A stretch of 64,000 nt of DNA from Psilocybe azurescens (Eukaryota > Basidiomycota > Agaricomycetes > Agaricales > Agrocybaceae): NCBI GenBank assembly GCA_023853785.1, contig JAJIRX010000829.1:248001-312000 (forward strand). The letters run 5' to 3'. The notes under the pieces were generated by a model, which made no database searches, was not told the DNA's origin, and saw only the letters and a list, made by a program, of their open reading frames with translations. The position numbers were made by a program, and so were the translations under genes. Positions 36,815-49,358 of this stretch are shown here, piece after piece; positions within the stretch are counted from its first letter, which is position 1; the number at the start of each line of letters is the position of its first letter.

Positions 36815-37520
36815 TCATAAGGGGATAGCACAGAGGTGTGTCCAATCAAATTTCAAAGTGAAGTCCGTCTTTCTCACTGAAGATTCTTCTTTAGTTGAAG
36901 CTTCATTTTCTGATCTTTTCCCAATCTTCCCGGCTGACAACATTCATCCGACTTAGGCTCAAGTGAGATATCTGATCAGTAATACCCAGATAGCCCCTTA
37001 TCTTTTAATACATTCAAATATTCGACTTGAAGATATTCTGCGCTAAGGTGACCAATCAATTTTCGTCATTCTCAGGTTACAAGCATTCTCGAAATGGTTT
37101 TTTTGCCACCTCATCCCTATAAGACGCATAAGATGTTTCCAATAAGAGGACCAAACGACATAACATCTCTCTGCAGTATTCCTTAGTATGATTGGCCTTA
37201 TTCTTTCTTTCTTTACTATATCACTTACTTTCTTTTCTAAGGTGATGTCGCTCATTTCTCTACACTGCGCACTATACACAAACCGCTACTTTATATTGCA
37301 TCAGAGAGGATGACCACTTGCTATCGGGCATGTACTGCGTCTAAGTTTCTGGAAGGTCCAACGACTAATTGACTGAAGACAACATCCTAAATAGCTAGTG
37401 TGTGCAACTCGTGATTGTTGACGTACATAGACATTTTTTAATGCTCAGAGGTGTCTAGCGCATGGACAAAAGAGAAAGAAGGACTGTACTTGGGGCCTTG
37501 GGTGTATCCTCGTATGTGTA
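36815..37520. other. Intergenic, no gene seen
   Basis: About 700 bases upstream of the SRPK-like gene. A 78-codon minus-strand frame at 37043-37279 has no supporting evidence. Confidence 0.45.
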
Positions 37521-37529
37521 TGTGCGAGA

Positions 37530-37930
37530 GTCACAGTTGATGAATTGATTATCTTTATCGCCCTTTCAATCTTCAGACTATTGATAGAACCGGTACAAAT
37601 GTACAATTACGCAAAATGGGCTCTTCTTACCACATATTACTCGCAATACTTCCACGCTGTACGCTGTAGGTGGGTGCATAATTGGAATATGATAATACCC
37701 AGGGGTATTTGGGTCGGTAAGACAGGGGCTTCCATTGTATATTGACCAGTTGAAATTTTTTGGTGAATAACAAGGCACTAAATCAGGCACGATAAAAGCT
37801 TTGCCAGTGAGGTGTGAGAAGGGAGAGTACTGAAGCTTATCCACAGGAATATTTAATATATTATAAACTTCTAGCCTTCAAAATTGTGCTCTCAAAACGA
37901 GGACAAGGGAGAGTTAGGACGCATGCTAAA
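37530..37930 (-). repeat. Solo internal fragment of R1, inverted
   Basis: The reverse complement matches the middle of the R1 block (for example 50220-50520), with the stretches GTGGATAAGC, CAGTACTC and GCCTGATTTAGTGCCTTGT. The frame reading PQYSPFSHL...VPDLVPC is open here and in the copies at 21010, 50228 and 55296. It lacks the terminal GGGCGCTTAA sequences. Confidence 0.7.
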
Positions 37931-38015
37931 CTAGATTTTATACATATGTTTTCTAAGCACAACGCGTAACCTTTCGGTAAGCGAGATGTATTCCCAAATT
38001 CGCCTACACAGAAGC

Positions 38016-38864
38016 CTAGAGAAGATTGCACTTGTCCGATATCAATGTAGCAGCCATGTCCTGGGTGATGGTCGACCTCCAAATTACCGGTTGCTCGATT
38101 TCAACTGCGAGGTGAACACTGTAATATGTTTGATCAATGTCTCTTGGCACCAGCCGGCTTGACATATTCTAATGAGAATGAGTAACCCACAAATCAGCAT
38201 TGCCTATCGAGTGGGAAGCAAAGTGGAGAATTGTACTTCGGAATGGAGGGCTATTGTTCCTGATTTAATGATCACAGGCTGACCTACCGGATGCGTTTGC
38301 GGGAATCTTTCCAGGCCATAACCAATAGGCCTAAGTAGATATCCGACCTCGTCAGGCTTTTTGATGCAGTATTCAGTGTATGTGCACATAGAGACACTTT
38401 GTTCGAATAACAACATACCTTCCAAAGATTCTGGCTGTCGTACAATGGGACATCCTTGGAACGTGCTAAATGATAGTGATGCACAAATATTTCTTTCGAC
38501 AAGCCAAGATATAAATTCAGTTTTTCAATGGAGATCCAGTTCTGTCCCATATTTAGCTCCAGTGCATAGGTGCATTCTCTTCTTAGAAAAGTTCCAATGC
38601 CTGGCTGTACAAATTTTAAATAACGCACTAATACAAAGCAACAAAAAGTATACTCGCCTGCTTCTGTTCGTACCTTCGAATTTTATGGCCACTAATTACA
38701 GCGGTTGTTCCTGCAGGCACCATATGGTGAATGAGCGACCCAGTCGCATCTTCCATTGTGCCCTGTGTGTTTAGCGGTAGTGTGACAGTGGTGCCGTTCT
38801 AGAGAAGTAATCAGCTGATATAGGTCAAAAGCCGCCGTTGCTTTACAGGAACTGGATGGTTCAT
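38016..38864 (-). CDS. Y5: intact distant Y-family protein, 205 residues
   Basis: Five exons: 38847-38864 (MNHPVP), 38658-38798, 38419-38604, 38237-38356, 38016-38168; all in phase 0 with no internal stop. It aligns exon by exon with Y2 although sequence identity is low: exon 2 GTTVTLPL...AGTTAVISGHKI matches GTRVTL...GAEAIICKLQ of Y4; exon 3 RECTYALELNMGQNWIS matches EYEYALTAELPEKAWKT of Y2; the last exon TYYSVHLAVEIEQPVIWRST matches AAYDFQFTEPEIRIPTWTS. The exon 2 donor is GC (GCGAGT). No signal peptide or membrane segment is visible; the pattern suggests a beta-rich soluble protein. Function unknown. Finding such an old paralogue with its intron layout intact supports Y as a real gene family. 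Confidence 0.6.
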
Positions 38865-40515
38865 TTGACTGTTGACCGTCTTTATCACTTGTAGAAACAA
38901 CGCTATAGGGAAGTACTTGAGTACAGAAGAGCAAGATATCGATACGACTCGGTGTCGATGTGTCGAAGTAATATGGGGTTCTTCCTGGCACATGATTCAT
39001 ACTTTCACTATATTGCATCCAGAGAACATTCTCAATCCAGAATGTGTGTTTTTCTCATTCGCACGGTTTTGTGTCCCCGTCCTTTATTCTGATGATTCAG
39101 ACAATCACGGATATATCATTCTAGTAATCAGCCAGAGGTTTCCGAATGGATTTACGAATAGATTCGAACAATTCTGACCGGAAATATTCAAAGACAAGTC
39201 CAGACCACATGCTCTTGTACTTAATTATATGCCACACAATTCACCACCATGCTTCAGAGTATCGTCGCATGGTCTGAATTAACCAATGAGATCTGAGAAC
39301 CGGTAGTATGCACGACGCCATAAGATTGGAGTGCGGAACCACGTTAAATTTGGCATCCTTTCTTCGAACAAAAGGAGGGTGAAATCTCGCGAGAACTGAT
39401 GATTAATCTTGATGTCGTTGAGATGGTGATTCAAGAAGGATGCCACGCATTCTCCGGCGATTTAAATAAGCGCCCACAACACAAGCTTTCCGGTTCTCGG
39501 CACGTCACATTCCCAATTTCTGCAGGGCCACATTATCCTCGGAATTTGGTATTCATGGCCACAGTAGTTAGACAAAAATGTTATCTCTCGGGCCTGGCAA
39601 GACCGTTCCACTATTTCCAAGGGCGGCCTCGACCCTCGCGAGATTGATAAGAAGCATGCAGTCCAGCCCAGACCCTGAACAATAATTTTTTCAAGGAGCA
39701 GGTCACGGAATGTATTGGGTGCACCAGGCTTGTCATCTAAGCGCAGTATCAGGACGTTAGAGTGGATCCCGAGGTCGATCGATGGATATGATCTATTGTC
39801 AATTGTTGAGTTCAAAGCCTTTCACAGAGCCTGTGCAGATGTTCACTGACCTGAAATAGATCTTCTTTTCCCGCGTAATATCCCTACAGCTCCTGTCCGC
39901 ATCTCAGAAACCAAATGGTGCAAACCAGATATCATTCACGCTGAGCAGATCTGCATGATGGGGGAAATTGAGTGGTCTCTCCGCGGAAGTAGTTTATGGC
40001 AGAATATTTTGGAACCAGCGGCGGGAATATAGTTATCACTCGGGACTAAAACCGAGAACAAGGATGCCTTGTTCTTAATTCGACATGTCCAGAAAATATA
40101 ATCAAGAAGATTTGATGGCAATGCAGAAAACTACGCAACTACGCGACGATGATCCGATCATCTCGTGTATCCTCTGACATTTTGTCCCGTCAGCTGTGAA
40201 TGATGTATCTTGCTCACTAGAGTTCAATTGCTTAGATGTATGTTATGTGTGTGTCAAAGAATGTCTCGAGTCAACGGCGGGCGCTTATCTAGGGTAACGC
40301 TATTCGCGTTCAAATTTGGACATTACGGCAGAATATTGACATTAGTGATCCAGATGTTGGAAAGAGTGGTGTGGCTTCATACACATTTGGCCAACTCGGA
40401 CACGAAATCATAATCATTTGTATCAGTTCCTATACAATGAGGGAAGTAATCTAATCGATAGGGTAGATATGCATAGTATGGGGAGCTGGGAAAGATACAA
40501 ACAAAAGAGGGGGGG
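38865..40515. other. Y5 upstream region with a TTAT-bounded segment
   Basis: No supported gene. Inverted GGGCGCTTAT sequences lie at about 39466-39475 (reading on the minus strand) and 40279-40288 (plus strand), the same arrangement relative to Y5 as the TTAA-bounded segments upstream of Y1-Y3. The nearer one is about 600 bases from the Y5 start. A 117-codon minus frame at 39462-39815 is not supported by paralogues. Confidence 0.4.
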
Positions 40516-42148
40516 TCAAATGGCATCTTCGATAGGAGACAGGATAATCCATCTGTAGAGCCAATGTGGAACGGAGAAAAGCCTAAAGAAGAACAAACGC
40601 GTTTTCGGTACAAAATGACAGAAGTAGTCCCGTTCGCACAGTGAACGCAGTAATCGCCTGTGCCAGGGGTAAGGCGTTACTCTGTATGCTTTCCACCGTT
40701 CCACAAAATCCGGAGGAAGACCTTTCCATCTATTGCATTCCCTATACTCGCAGAAGTTGAATTGTATCAGCGTAAAGTCAGTATAGAGAACGGCTTCTGA
40801 TAATTTGGATAATATGTGCTCTTCGAAAAATTGCAAAGCTTCGTAGGCAGTAAATCGGCGGTCAAGATCCCAATGCGTCATCATATCAAAGAGGGGTGCA
40901 AGCATAGGGATCAACCGTGTCAGATGCTGGCAATAAACAGTTAATCACATTGAATAGATAATAAGAGATGACTCACTTGATAGCTCTGGGCCAGCCTCGC
41001 GCCCAAAACGCCTACATCAAGAATAAATGGACTATAATCAAATTCGCCGGAGGCCGTGTCATCGACTATATTGAAAGTACCCCATGATCGGTGGTAGGGG
41101 AGTCGGAATTCCTTCACATTTGCATCAGCAGATAGCATGGTTGAAAAATCAAAGTCGAAGATTGCATATGAGAGGAGTTTCTTGGATCGCATATCTTTGC
41201 GGAAGCTGTTCCGCCCGTCCATATTTTCAATGTCGGAGACATGGTTTACCAACACATTCTCAAATTTCATGTCCTAAGAGTATGTAAGCGATGAACTACA
41301 ATATCATGGTATGAGAAACACAGACTCCATGTGCAATCTTGTTTTTATGAAGATAATTCAAGCCCTGCAACCCGTTGTTAGACATGGAATGGCCAGATAG
41401 TTCAAAAAAATTTGTACTGTCAACACAGAGTGCACAATAGTGATAACCTCATGTACATATTGCGGCTTGGGAAGAGAAATATTTACTCCCCATCTTGGAA
41501 GGGGTGCAGCACCATCAATGACTTTAATTGAATGGAAAGCGTCCGCGAAGACTCACCGAGGCATTACTGCAAACCAAAATCCTTCAATAGGTAACATTTC
41601 CAGGACGGGAATAACGCAATTCTCTTTCAAGACGTGTAAGTCCTGTTGGCTCAGAAATTGTAGAACACGATACTCGTCTGTATCTGCTCGCACAAGTTTG
41701 ATCGCCACATGTCGATGGAGAGAATCCTGAGCAAACACGATTTTACCCTGAGCAGGGCATCAGAGATGTCGCATAAAATATGAGGGCCTATACGCACACA
41801 TTTATCCGAAGCACGGAGAGGTTCTGCTCCACTATCTGGGCAAAGGTCAAATTCCGTGTCATAATATGAATAGGGATAATCCGCTTCGGTGAAAGTTATA
41901 TCAGGTACGACAGGTGGACGCGTCACGGTAGTCCTAGACTCGTCTACCCAGACGCGTTGATAGAGTGTGTAACCGTGCGCCTTGAACCATTCCAAAGTAT
42001 CGGGAGAGTCCCAGAAGTCACAACGCTCGTTAACGGCATCAAAATGTTCACCTGGCTCGTAAGGAAAAGTGATCTTGAGAGAAGGAAGCTAGAAACAGAG
42101 AAAAATTAAGCGTTAAGGCAAGAAACACGGCACTGTACTTGCTTGCAT
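40516..42148 (-). CDS. K6: intact kinase-like protein, 436 residues
   Basis: Seven exons: 42143-42148 (ATG CAA), 41798-42088, 41557-41747, 41418-41493, 41326-41364, 40977-41273, 40516-40926. The first intron begins with GC (GCAAGT), the others with GT. No internal stop, phases agree. Motifs: RHVAIK, LHKNKIAHG spliced to DMKFEN, FDFDFST, LDVGVLG, RRFTAYEAL. Its loop HGDMKFEN keeps the lysine two residues after the aspartate as in active kinases (HRDLKPEN), which the other family members have lost, so this is the best candidate for an active enzyme. DFG is still DFD. It lies upstream of Y5 on the same strand, about 1.65 kb away. Confidence 0.8.
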
Positions 42149-42465
42149 GGTGTATAAGATATAGTGAGAACGTTTCGGGTACTGAAATATCAATTTGCTG
42201 GCTGCGTATACTTATGCGGACAGCGCGTTCAACATTTGTTTTCCTGCTAAATGCCCCTTCAAACTCCGCTGATGTGAGTCATCACCTCGAGATTCTCAAA
42301 CAGACAAGCTTGAGTTTAGATCCTTTAAGGGGATTTGTTTTTCACATCACCGTCTACAGTTAATTGCGCAGAGCTGAGAACAACTTCCAAATTCTTAATA
42401 CTGAGTTTAATTACAGTATACCCAGAAACTGTCCTCAGAGTCTAGAGGCCCTTATAATATGTAGT
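42149..42465. other. Upstream region of K6
   Basis: About 300 bases between K6 and the second duplicated block. No gene seen. Confidence 0.5.
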
Positions 42466-44610
42466 GGAACCCCCTAACTAACCAACCACTTATTCGGTGC
42501 CGATAAGTCAAAGAGACACGTACACAGTGTATGTTAACGTTGGAACAAGAGTTAAGAATATCCACCGTCGTACGGGGTTGTTGAAAAGACAAAGACAAAG
42601 ACGAGCTCTCGGAACATGGCATGGCAGTTGTCGGACCTGGCTTTTCACGAGCGTGATCACTGATCGCACGTGGCTAACCCATCTTATCTCCAACATCCTA
42701 TCAGATAATATCGCTGGCCTTCGCTAGCACTTAGCGTGCTTGGTGCTTGTGCATATGTAGCCCCTTTTGTTTGGGTGAAACGGTCGTGCTTGCTTTGCGT
42801 GGTCTGTGACCGTTTGTCTAGTGTGCTGGTGTAATAGCTCCATCTGAGTATATATTCACCTAATAAACTATGTTCACCTCGGCAATGCTCTAGTTTTAAG
42901 ACTCTCATTTTGATAGCTTGGTCTTTTACGGCAATGTGGTAGCTTGTTGTAGTCACTTTCTTACCAAGGTTTGAGGGCCAACACGGTGCATATGCGTCTA
43001 CTGGTATTTGATTTAGCCCTACCGGGAGACGTAGGTACAAAAGTTGATGCAAATTACTCCACTGACAGAACAAATTCAATTGAACACTAACAGGATCAAA
43101 CCCGCCTCTTCCACACAACCAACCTTTCTTTATCAACATGTGAGGGAGACGACACTTCCGGAACTTTATCCAGAATCTTCTCAAAGTTCGGCGCAAGCAA
43201 CTCCTCGTAGTGCTCGGGCCTGATATAGTACGGTGGGCCTTCCGGCGTGTATGGGCTGAATATCGGATACACGATGACGATGAGGTAGCCGCCTGGTTTT
43301 ACGAGTGCCGCCATTTGCGTGCCCCAGGTTTTGCGCGTTGGAGGGGGAATGGCACAGAAGAATCTGGTGTCAAGAAAACAATATATGGATCAGTACATGT
43401 TGTCGTCAGAATATGATATTGTTCTGACTATTGCATCAAATTGAAATACGTACGTGTGATCATACACCAAATCGAACCGCTCGCTCTCAGATGGATTGAA
43501 CGTGAAGAAATCCTGGTTGCTGATGCTCGCAAAAATATTGGAATTCTTGGCCTTAGCTTCATCAATCAACCTAAACGTTTAAACCAAACACTCTTGACTG
43601 AGTCATGGTCCTCCGAGAAAAATCTCACAACTAAAATCCAACGCACTGACTGGCCTTTTTAATAGCAGTTTCTGCAATCTCAAGTCCAAGGCAACTGAGA
43701 CCCGTCGCTTGAGCGATGTATATGAGATCATATCCCTATAGCACATTCCGTTACAGATTAAATCGCCCACATAGTAAGCATGAAGTTACACAACAATCTT
43801 AAAAGAACCAAAGGGACTCACAGATCCACACCCCGGAACCAACGCCCTCCCACTAGAAGGAAGATCCAGCCCGCTCGATTTAACAGCCTCCTTGAGCGAC
43901 GGTTGCGCATCACCAGCGTCCCACGGAGTAACGCCTTTCTGCCTATCAAAGGACCGTATGATACATCTGAGACCTTAACATGCCGGGAGGAGGCTACACA
44001 GGGAAGATGGGTCTCTCACCAAGCAGTCTCCCAGGTCGACTGGTCGTCTGGTTTGACGATGTCTTTGGGCTGTAGCTGAGGTTGATCTTGCGGTTGTGCT
44101 GCCATGGTAAATAAGTACTTAGGGAGTTTGAGTTTGATATGTGATAAACGAGGATTCTTCCACGAGACGATGGAGTGAAAGTTCGTGGTCTACTTACAAA
44201 CTGGTTGTTTCATCCACAAGACGGGATTCCTAAGCGGTCGGCCCGGCCCCCTATTTCTCTTGTTCTCTCTCTCCAACTCTGGAAGCCAGTCCCAACAACA
44301 GTACGAAGCTAACCAGACTCCAGTCCCACACCCGCGCACAATTATCACGCTTTAAGATTCTCTGTATATGCTGACGTAACATTGGAAGGATATCACAGCG
44401 TATTACACTCCGACTCGATTGATTGATGTCTGTACTATACTATACTTATACGGTGGCAAACAACAACGAATGATGCAAGAATTACCCAAAACAATGCTGT
44501 ACAAGAAGAGCTGAGAACACGTTGGTGTATCGTAAGTCGTGATGGAGGGGGGGGTGAGGGGTGAAGGAAACAGGATACGGAAGGGGAAGTAGAGATAGAC
44601 AGACACCCGC
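42466..44610. repeat. Direct segmental duplication, copy 2
   Basis: Counterpart of 32741-34930, carrying the intact methyltransferase Z2. The copies differ by scattered substitutions and small indels in flanks and introns, and both run in the same direction. The start points are about 9.7 kb apart. Confidence 0.9.
43096..44105 (-). CDS. Z2: thiol/thiopurine methyltransferase family (TPMT-like), 226 residues
   Basis: Exons 44020-44105, 43822-43942, 43647-43735, 43454-43570, 43096-43363; all GT-AG, no internal stop. The tract STWETAWQKGVTPWDAGD, SAM-binding motif I LVPGCGSGYD, the acidic LGLEI motif and ALVKPGGYLIVIV followed by YIRPEHYEELL and SSPSHVDKERLVVWKR are the pattern of the TPMT family. 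Members transfer a methyl group from S-adenosylmethionine to thiols or, in the HOL branch, to halide ions. Length fits the family. No signal peptide. The substrate cannot be told from sequence. Its broken twin is Z1. Confidence 0.85.
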
Positions 44611-44846
44611 GAAGGAAAAAGTAGAAACGACATTATTGGAGAAAGTTCCCGAAAAGAACAAGCAAAAAATTCGTGCGAGTCGACCAACTGTTGCTTCAGA
44701 AAGGGTTCTGAAGAGCTAAAACAAAATATGCTATTAGAATTACGTCAATATTGCAAAGGATACGTGACGATTGAAAGGTAGACTTGCATTATCACTCAGT
44801 GGCCCGTCACTTTCTATGATAACTCCAAAAGCCAACAATTGGCCAA
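44611..44846. other. Spacer, 3' of the Ser/Thr-rich gene
   Basis: Short region with no gene seen. Confidence 0.5.
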
Positions 44847-47568
44847 TCACCAATTCCACTCATCCTCATCATCCTTCGCGCTCACAGGACTGCCACCCGC
44901 CTTCGTGTTCACCTTACCAGCCCCCGCCCCCGCCCCACCCGCTTGCTTATTCGGTTTACTTTGCGCCTTCGCCGCCACCATCACGGTAGTAGGCGACAGC
45001 GAATCGGGCACCATAACAGGCGCCATCATCCTTGAGCTCAACTTCGCGCGCAGATGATTCACCCCTGTATCTGCACTGCCGTTCTCGTCGTCATCGGAGT
45101 CGTCCAGCAGAGACGTTGCAGAGCGTGGCCGGAGCTGGACAGATACTGATGCGGTGGCGCGAGGGGATAGCGTCGCGTGCGATGCGTTGGAGGAGAACAA
45201 TGCAGGTGACGCTGGTGTTGGTGCTGGCGACGGTGAAGCTGACGCTGAAGAATTGGGGTTGGATCCGAAAAGCGGGACAGTGCTGGTGGGAGGCGAGGTC
45301 AGTGCCGACACGATGCTGTTCTGCATATCAGTGAGGAGAAGCGACGCTCGTTTTTGGCTTTTCGTAAATCTGCAAAAGAAAAAAGAAAAATTGTCAGTAC
45401 TGTCAAGTACTCTCCCTCAAAGAAGAGAGAGAAAAAGAGAAGAGTAGAGCAGAGAAGAGAAGAGACTCACGTTGTACTACCCTTGATCTCATCCCACTTT
45501 TTACCGACACTGCCCACCCAATACGACATCTGCTGCGTCGTCGGCGTACCCACATTCAGCGCGCCCAGCCCAGGAACAGAGGGCGGTGCCAGTGTCATTT
45601 GAACTGAGCTCGCAGATTTAGGACTCCTCACAACAGACGGATCGTCCTGCCTCACAATACCATTCCCACTTCCACCCTCATTATCTTTCGCCTGCGCCCC
45701 ACCAACAGGCTCGTCCCACCCATCGTCCCAATCAAACTCCTCCTGCTCCTGCTCCTGCTCCTTCTCCGTTGTAGGGGGTGAAAGCACCAATCTCTCGACA
45801 TGCACATGCTCCGTGGATTTTTTTTCTCCGGAAATGCGGATTCGGACTCATAGTCGGCGTCGCACCCGTATCGTATACCATTAACACGTCTTGCTCCTGG
45901 TCGTGCTCCTGGTCGTGCTCCATACTCCCGCGCCGCCCATCCTCAAAGTCTCCGAATTCGCTCTCAATATCTGATCCAGAAACGATAGACGCAGCCGAGG
46001 ATGTGGTCGCCGTCGTCGTGGTCGCCCCCGATTTCCGTGTCGTGTCACCAGAAGTGGACGACCCGATGACACTAACATTTGTGCTTGCCGCCGAAGTCGT
46101 GGATGTCCTCGTCGACGTGCTCGAGAGCGACGCGAACGTCGCGCTGGAAGCCGCGGAGGTTGTAGTCGATGAGGAGGACTGCGACTCCTTCTGACCGTGT
46201 CCGTGTGCACGCGTGACGGTTCCATTCACCCTTGCCCAATGCTTGAACCCAGGAGCCGACTCCATGCGTAGGGTTGAGCTATTAGGTGTATGCGGCGCGT
46301 TCGACGACGTGGGTGTGTGCGCGTCTATCTCGTGGTGCCCTGATGATGGCGTGGTGGGTGTTGAAGGCCCATTTACGTGCACGATGGATTCCAGTCCCGC
46401 AGCTATGAGTCTGCTCATGCCCTGCACACCCCCTTTATGCCTTCGAGAACGACGGCGCCTGGCGCGTTCGCGGCGGGTGTTAGGCCAGTGAAATATGATG
46501 ATGCTGCTGCAGACGAAGGGCTAGGGTGATTGGGTGGCAAACCGGTGGACGAGGAGGGAGATGTGGACAGCAAGGACGCTGAGACGGGGAGGGCGGAAGA
46601 GGAGGGTGTCGATGTGAGAGTTTGCGACCTTTCGAATCCGCGGTTGACTATACGTTCCCATTTGCGTTTTACTGGATGTTATTTGTTAGTTAGAACTAGG
46701 TTTTGAGTAAGAGTTGATAATGACGATGATGCTCACGTTGTAGAAGTTCAGCCTCATGCACGGCAAGCTGTGAGCGTAGCTCAAGGCACTTAGATTCTTT
46801 CTGCGCTATGAAATGCAATAATTCAGCATGCCTAGAGATAATGCGTCAATGAATGTGAAAAAAGAGACATTGAGAGGAAACATGACGAACTTTTCGGTCA
46901 ATGTCGCTGGAGGCCTGTCTTTGAGACGATTAGGGGCCGTCAGACCAGTTTCCTTCAAACTCTGATTCGTCTTAGCAGTCCTTTCAGGAAACGCCGGACT
47001 CCTAGGCGTCCTCGATGTTCTCCCAAGCGAACTGCTCCTTGTCAGCCCAGCCCGCGCATCCTTCCCTACATCCCCAAAAAATGACGTCGTCGTCGACAGC
47101 GGCGAGCGCGTAAACTCATCCACCGACGCTCGTTGACCATGCGCCTGGGACTGTCCATTAGCAGGTATATACGAGATCGAGGACTGCCTCTTCGAAGTCA
47201 AAGAAGTTGAATGCCGTTTCAAGCTAGTGATAGTCGGACTGAGGGGTGATAGTGATGGTGCTCGCGAAGTGCCGGGTGTACCTGGTTCTACGAATAGCGT
47301 GTTATCGCCACCAGCACTGCTCGTAGGATTATGGCCGTTCTGCGGGAGAAGGCCTGGAGAAGGTGATTGGGAACCTGGCGTTGTGGGAGAGCTCGAAGAA
47401 CCGACCACGGAGCCCAAAAGCAAGGTGTAGGGGTCGCGGCATTGATGTTGCTGTCGTCGGGACGACGTGTCGTTTTGGTTTAGGATGCGAGAAAGACGTC
47501 GAGGAGACTCCTTCAGTGGTCGCAGAACGCGAAAGACTGCTTGGTGACGGCCCCACACTTTCGCTCAT
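44847..47568 (-). CDS. Ser/Thr-rich protein with central coiled coil, unknown function
   Basis: Four exons: 46891-47568, 46737-46831, 45471-46671, 44847-45369; about 832 residues. Long low-complexity Ser/Thr/Ala stretches flank one conserved helix-forming segment spanning exons 1-3 (EKHAELLHFIAQKESKCLEL, then a heptad-like run ending in LKRKWERIV). Acidic-tryptophan motifs occur near FDWDDGWDE and at the C terminus (DEDEWNW). This layout recalls fungal DUF4048-type proteins, from memory and unverified. Four one-base corrections are needed: missing bases in GGG 47459-47461, GGGG 47430-47433 and CCCCC 46429-46433, and an extra base in T8 at 45818-45825 (plus-strand runs). Phases close exactly with these, so the model is good even though the raw frame is broken. 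Confidence 0.6.
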
Positions 47569-48170
47569 TCTTACTTGCTTTCCGTTGCCGTTGCGGCGTC
47601 TTTTCGATTTCTAAGGCGACTGCGAATAACACAGTAGCTGTTGATTTTGTTCGTAGTACTCTGGAATGTAAGGACGGAGAGTGTTTGCCGTATCGTTTGC
47701 CGTAAATGCCAGACTGGTCGTGGATTGGAGTAGAGAAACTTCGCTGGCGTTGTTGTTGTCGTCGGCCAGGAAGTCCCTGATGAGAAGATCAATATTTTAT
47801 TGACAACGCCTAGACTTCAACTTGGCCTGAAATCAAAAGGGTTCTCAAGGTTTAAAAACATTCCTGTCATTGAGACTTCATTCACGCATTATTCAAGCAT
47901 CCACTGCAATCTATAGCTCAAGTGCAAGACATCTCACGAACGTATTTTACGAAACTGTGGTCCTGGTTAACAACAAGACTTCTCCGTTCAGAAGGCTTGA
48001 ATACGGATAACGTTCTAGAAATGGGCCAACGACTGGCACAAGCTTGTGTTCTTTCAAAATGCGAAAACCCTTGGTGGCAAGTGTATAGGACATCCCTTCC
48101 AAAATTCATGTTCTTGGCCTGCGTAATAACTGCCCTTCTAAAATGATATTCATGACATTCTATAGGAGTC
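47569..48170. other. Intergenic, no gene seen
   Basis: Region between the Ser/Thr-rich gene and the ATP synthase gene. Frames at 47571-47792 (minus) and 47922-48146 (plus) have no support; the first may be 5' leader of the Ser/Thr-rich gene. Confidence 0.45.
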
Positions 48171-48766
48171 CTAATGGCTAGTAGCGGAACCAGCGCTCTC
48201 TTTCTCGGCCTCCTTGATGAAGTTCAAGACGCTGAAACCGGATAGTCAGTATTTCCCGGACAACCTCAGCTCTCTGTAAAGCCATGCTCACAATTGTTCC
48301 TCCTCTCTGCATTCACAAATCACGATGTTCAGAGAAAACATCAGCGTAGTTCACGGTTTCGCTTTGTACGCGAGTTCGAGCAGTGACTTACGAGGATCCA
48401 GCATTGATAGGAACGGTCTCCTTGGCCTGCTGCACTGTCACAGGTTTGGCTTGGGCGGTTTTGCTTCCTCCGCGAGTGGCAAGGTAGGCACCACCGAAGG
48501 TGACTCCGAATGTACCGAGGGCGAGGTACTCGTTTTTGATGGCACGGCCGAAGATTGTGCTGTTTCCGTTTCCAGATTTATGATACCAAAAGTTCGTGGC
48601 GTTAGAGGCGTTTCGGTGGAACAATCAAGCAATCCACAATGCAAAGATTCGGGAGAAAGCAGGAAAGGTGCATTTGGTTAATTTTAAGACGGTTTCGGAA
48701 GATTTTTGAGAAGAAAGATAAGTATTTGGTAGGCAGTTTTTAAGGATAAGACACGCACTAGGACAT
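48171..48766 (-). CDS. ATP19: Mitochondrial ATP synthase subunit k-like small protein, 83 residues
   Basis: Four exons: 48759-48766 (8 nt), 48392-48559, 48292-48306 (15 nt), 48171-48231; phases close with no stop. The protein starts MSYTIFGRAIKNEYLALGT, with one membrane span (about residues 15-30, LALGTFGVTFGGAYLA) and a charged C-terminal helix (FIKEAEKES). Yeast subunit k has the same plan: a short start containing GKAI and H/N-x-x-LA-GT, one span, and a soluble tail; it sits in the membrane part of F-type ATP synthase and belongs to dimers. The two very short exons would be missed by most gene finders. Confidence 0.7.
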
Positions 48767-49358
48767 TGTAAAGGTAGAAAAGGCGGTAGTTTCGAGTTGG
48801 CTACGGTCGACGGTGGAGAGCGACCAAACGATTTTCGTGACGTTGAAATCACCCGGGACTTTCCGTCAGATTGACGGCCCGGACATGCCGATGGTCGTGG
48901 CTCTTGAATGTGTCTTCAGCGCGTCGCGTCCACCTAGCGTCCACCAAACGTTGACTCGGGTCTACCTGGGGATTCAATCCCTTTAGAAGCTCTGAGACTA
49001 GTATCTCGTTCGCTAAATGGCGTCACTGTGACAGACAACGGCTGAAGAGAACCGAAAACGACACTGCGGTTCAAATCGAATGAAAAATTGGTGGATACCC
49101 AGCCTACTGCTCGGCGTTCAGGAAGGGATCATCAATGCTTATGACAAGTCACCGGGTAGTTTAATCTTTGAATCAGAAAAATATCAGACGTCCGATAGCA
49201 CGTGTACGCAAATTTGACAGAAATCGATCAAACCTCCTTAAGACCATGTACCCTGCATGCAAAAGGCGATATATCAAGGTTACGGAGTTGCGGAGAAAAT
49301 ATGTCAGCGGACGTAGATTAGATCAGAACATTGTGGCTTCGAATACGCGCCATTTAAC

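Noticed and set aside
45778..46194. 138-codon plus-strand frame
   Set aside because: Antisense of the Ser/Thr-rich gene, whose minus-strand exons join in phase.
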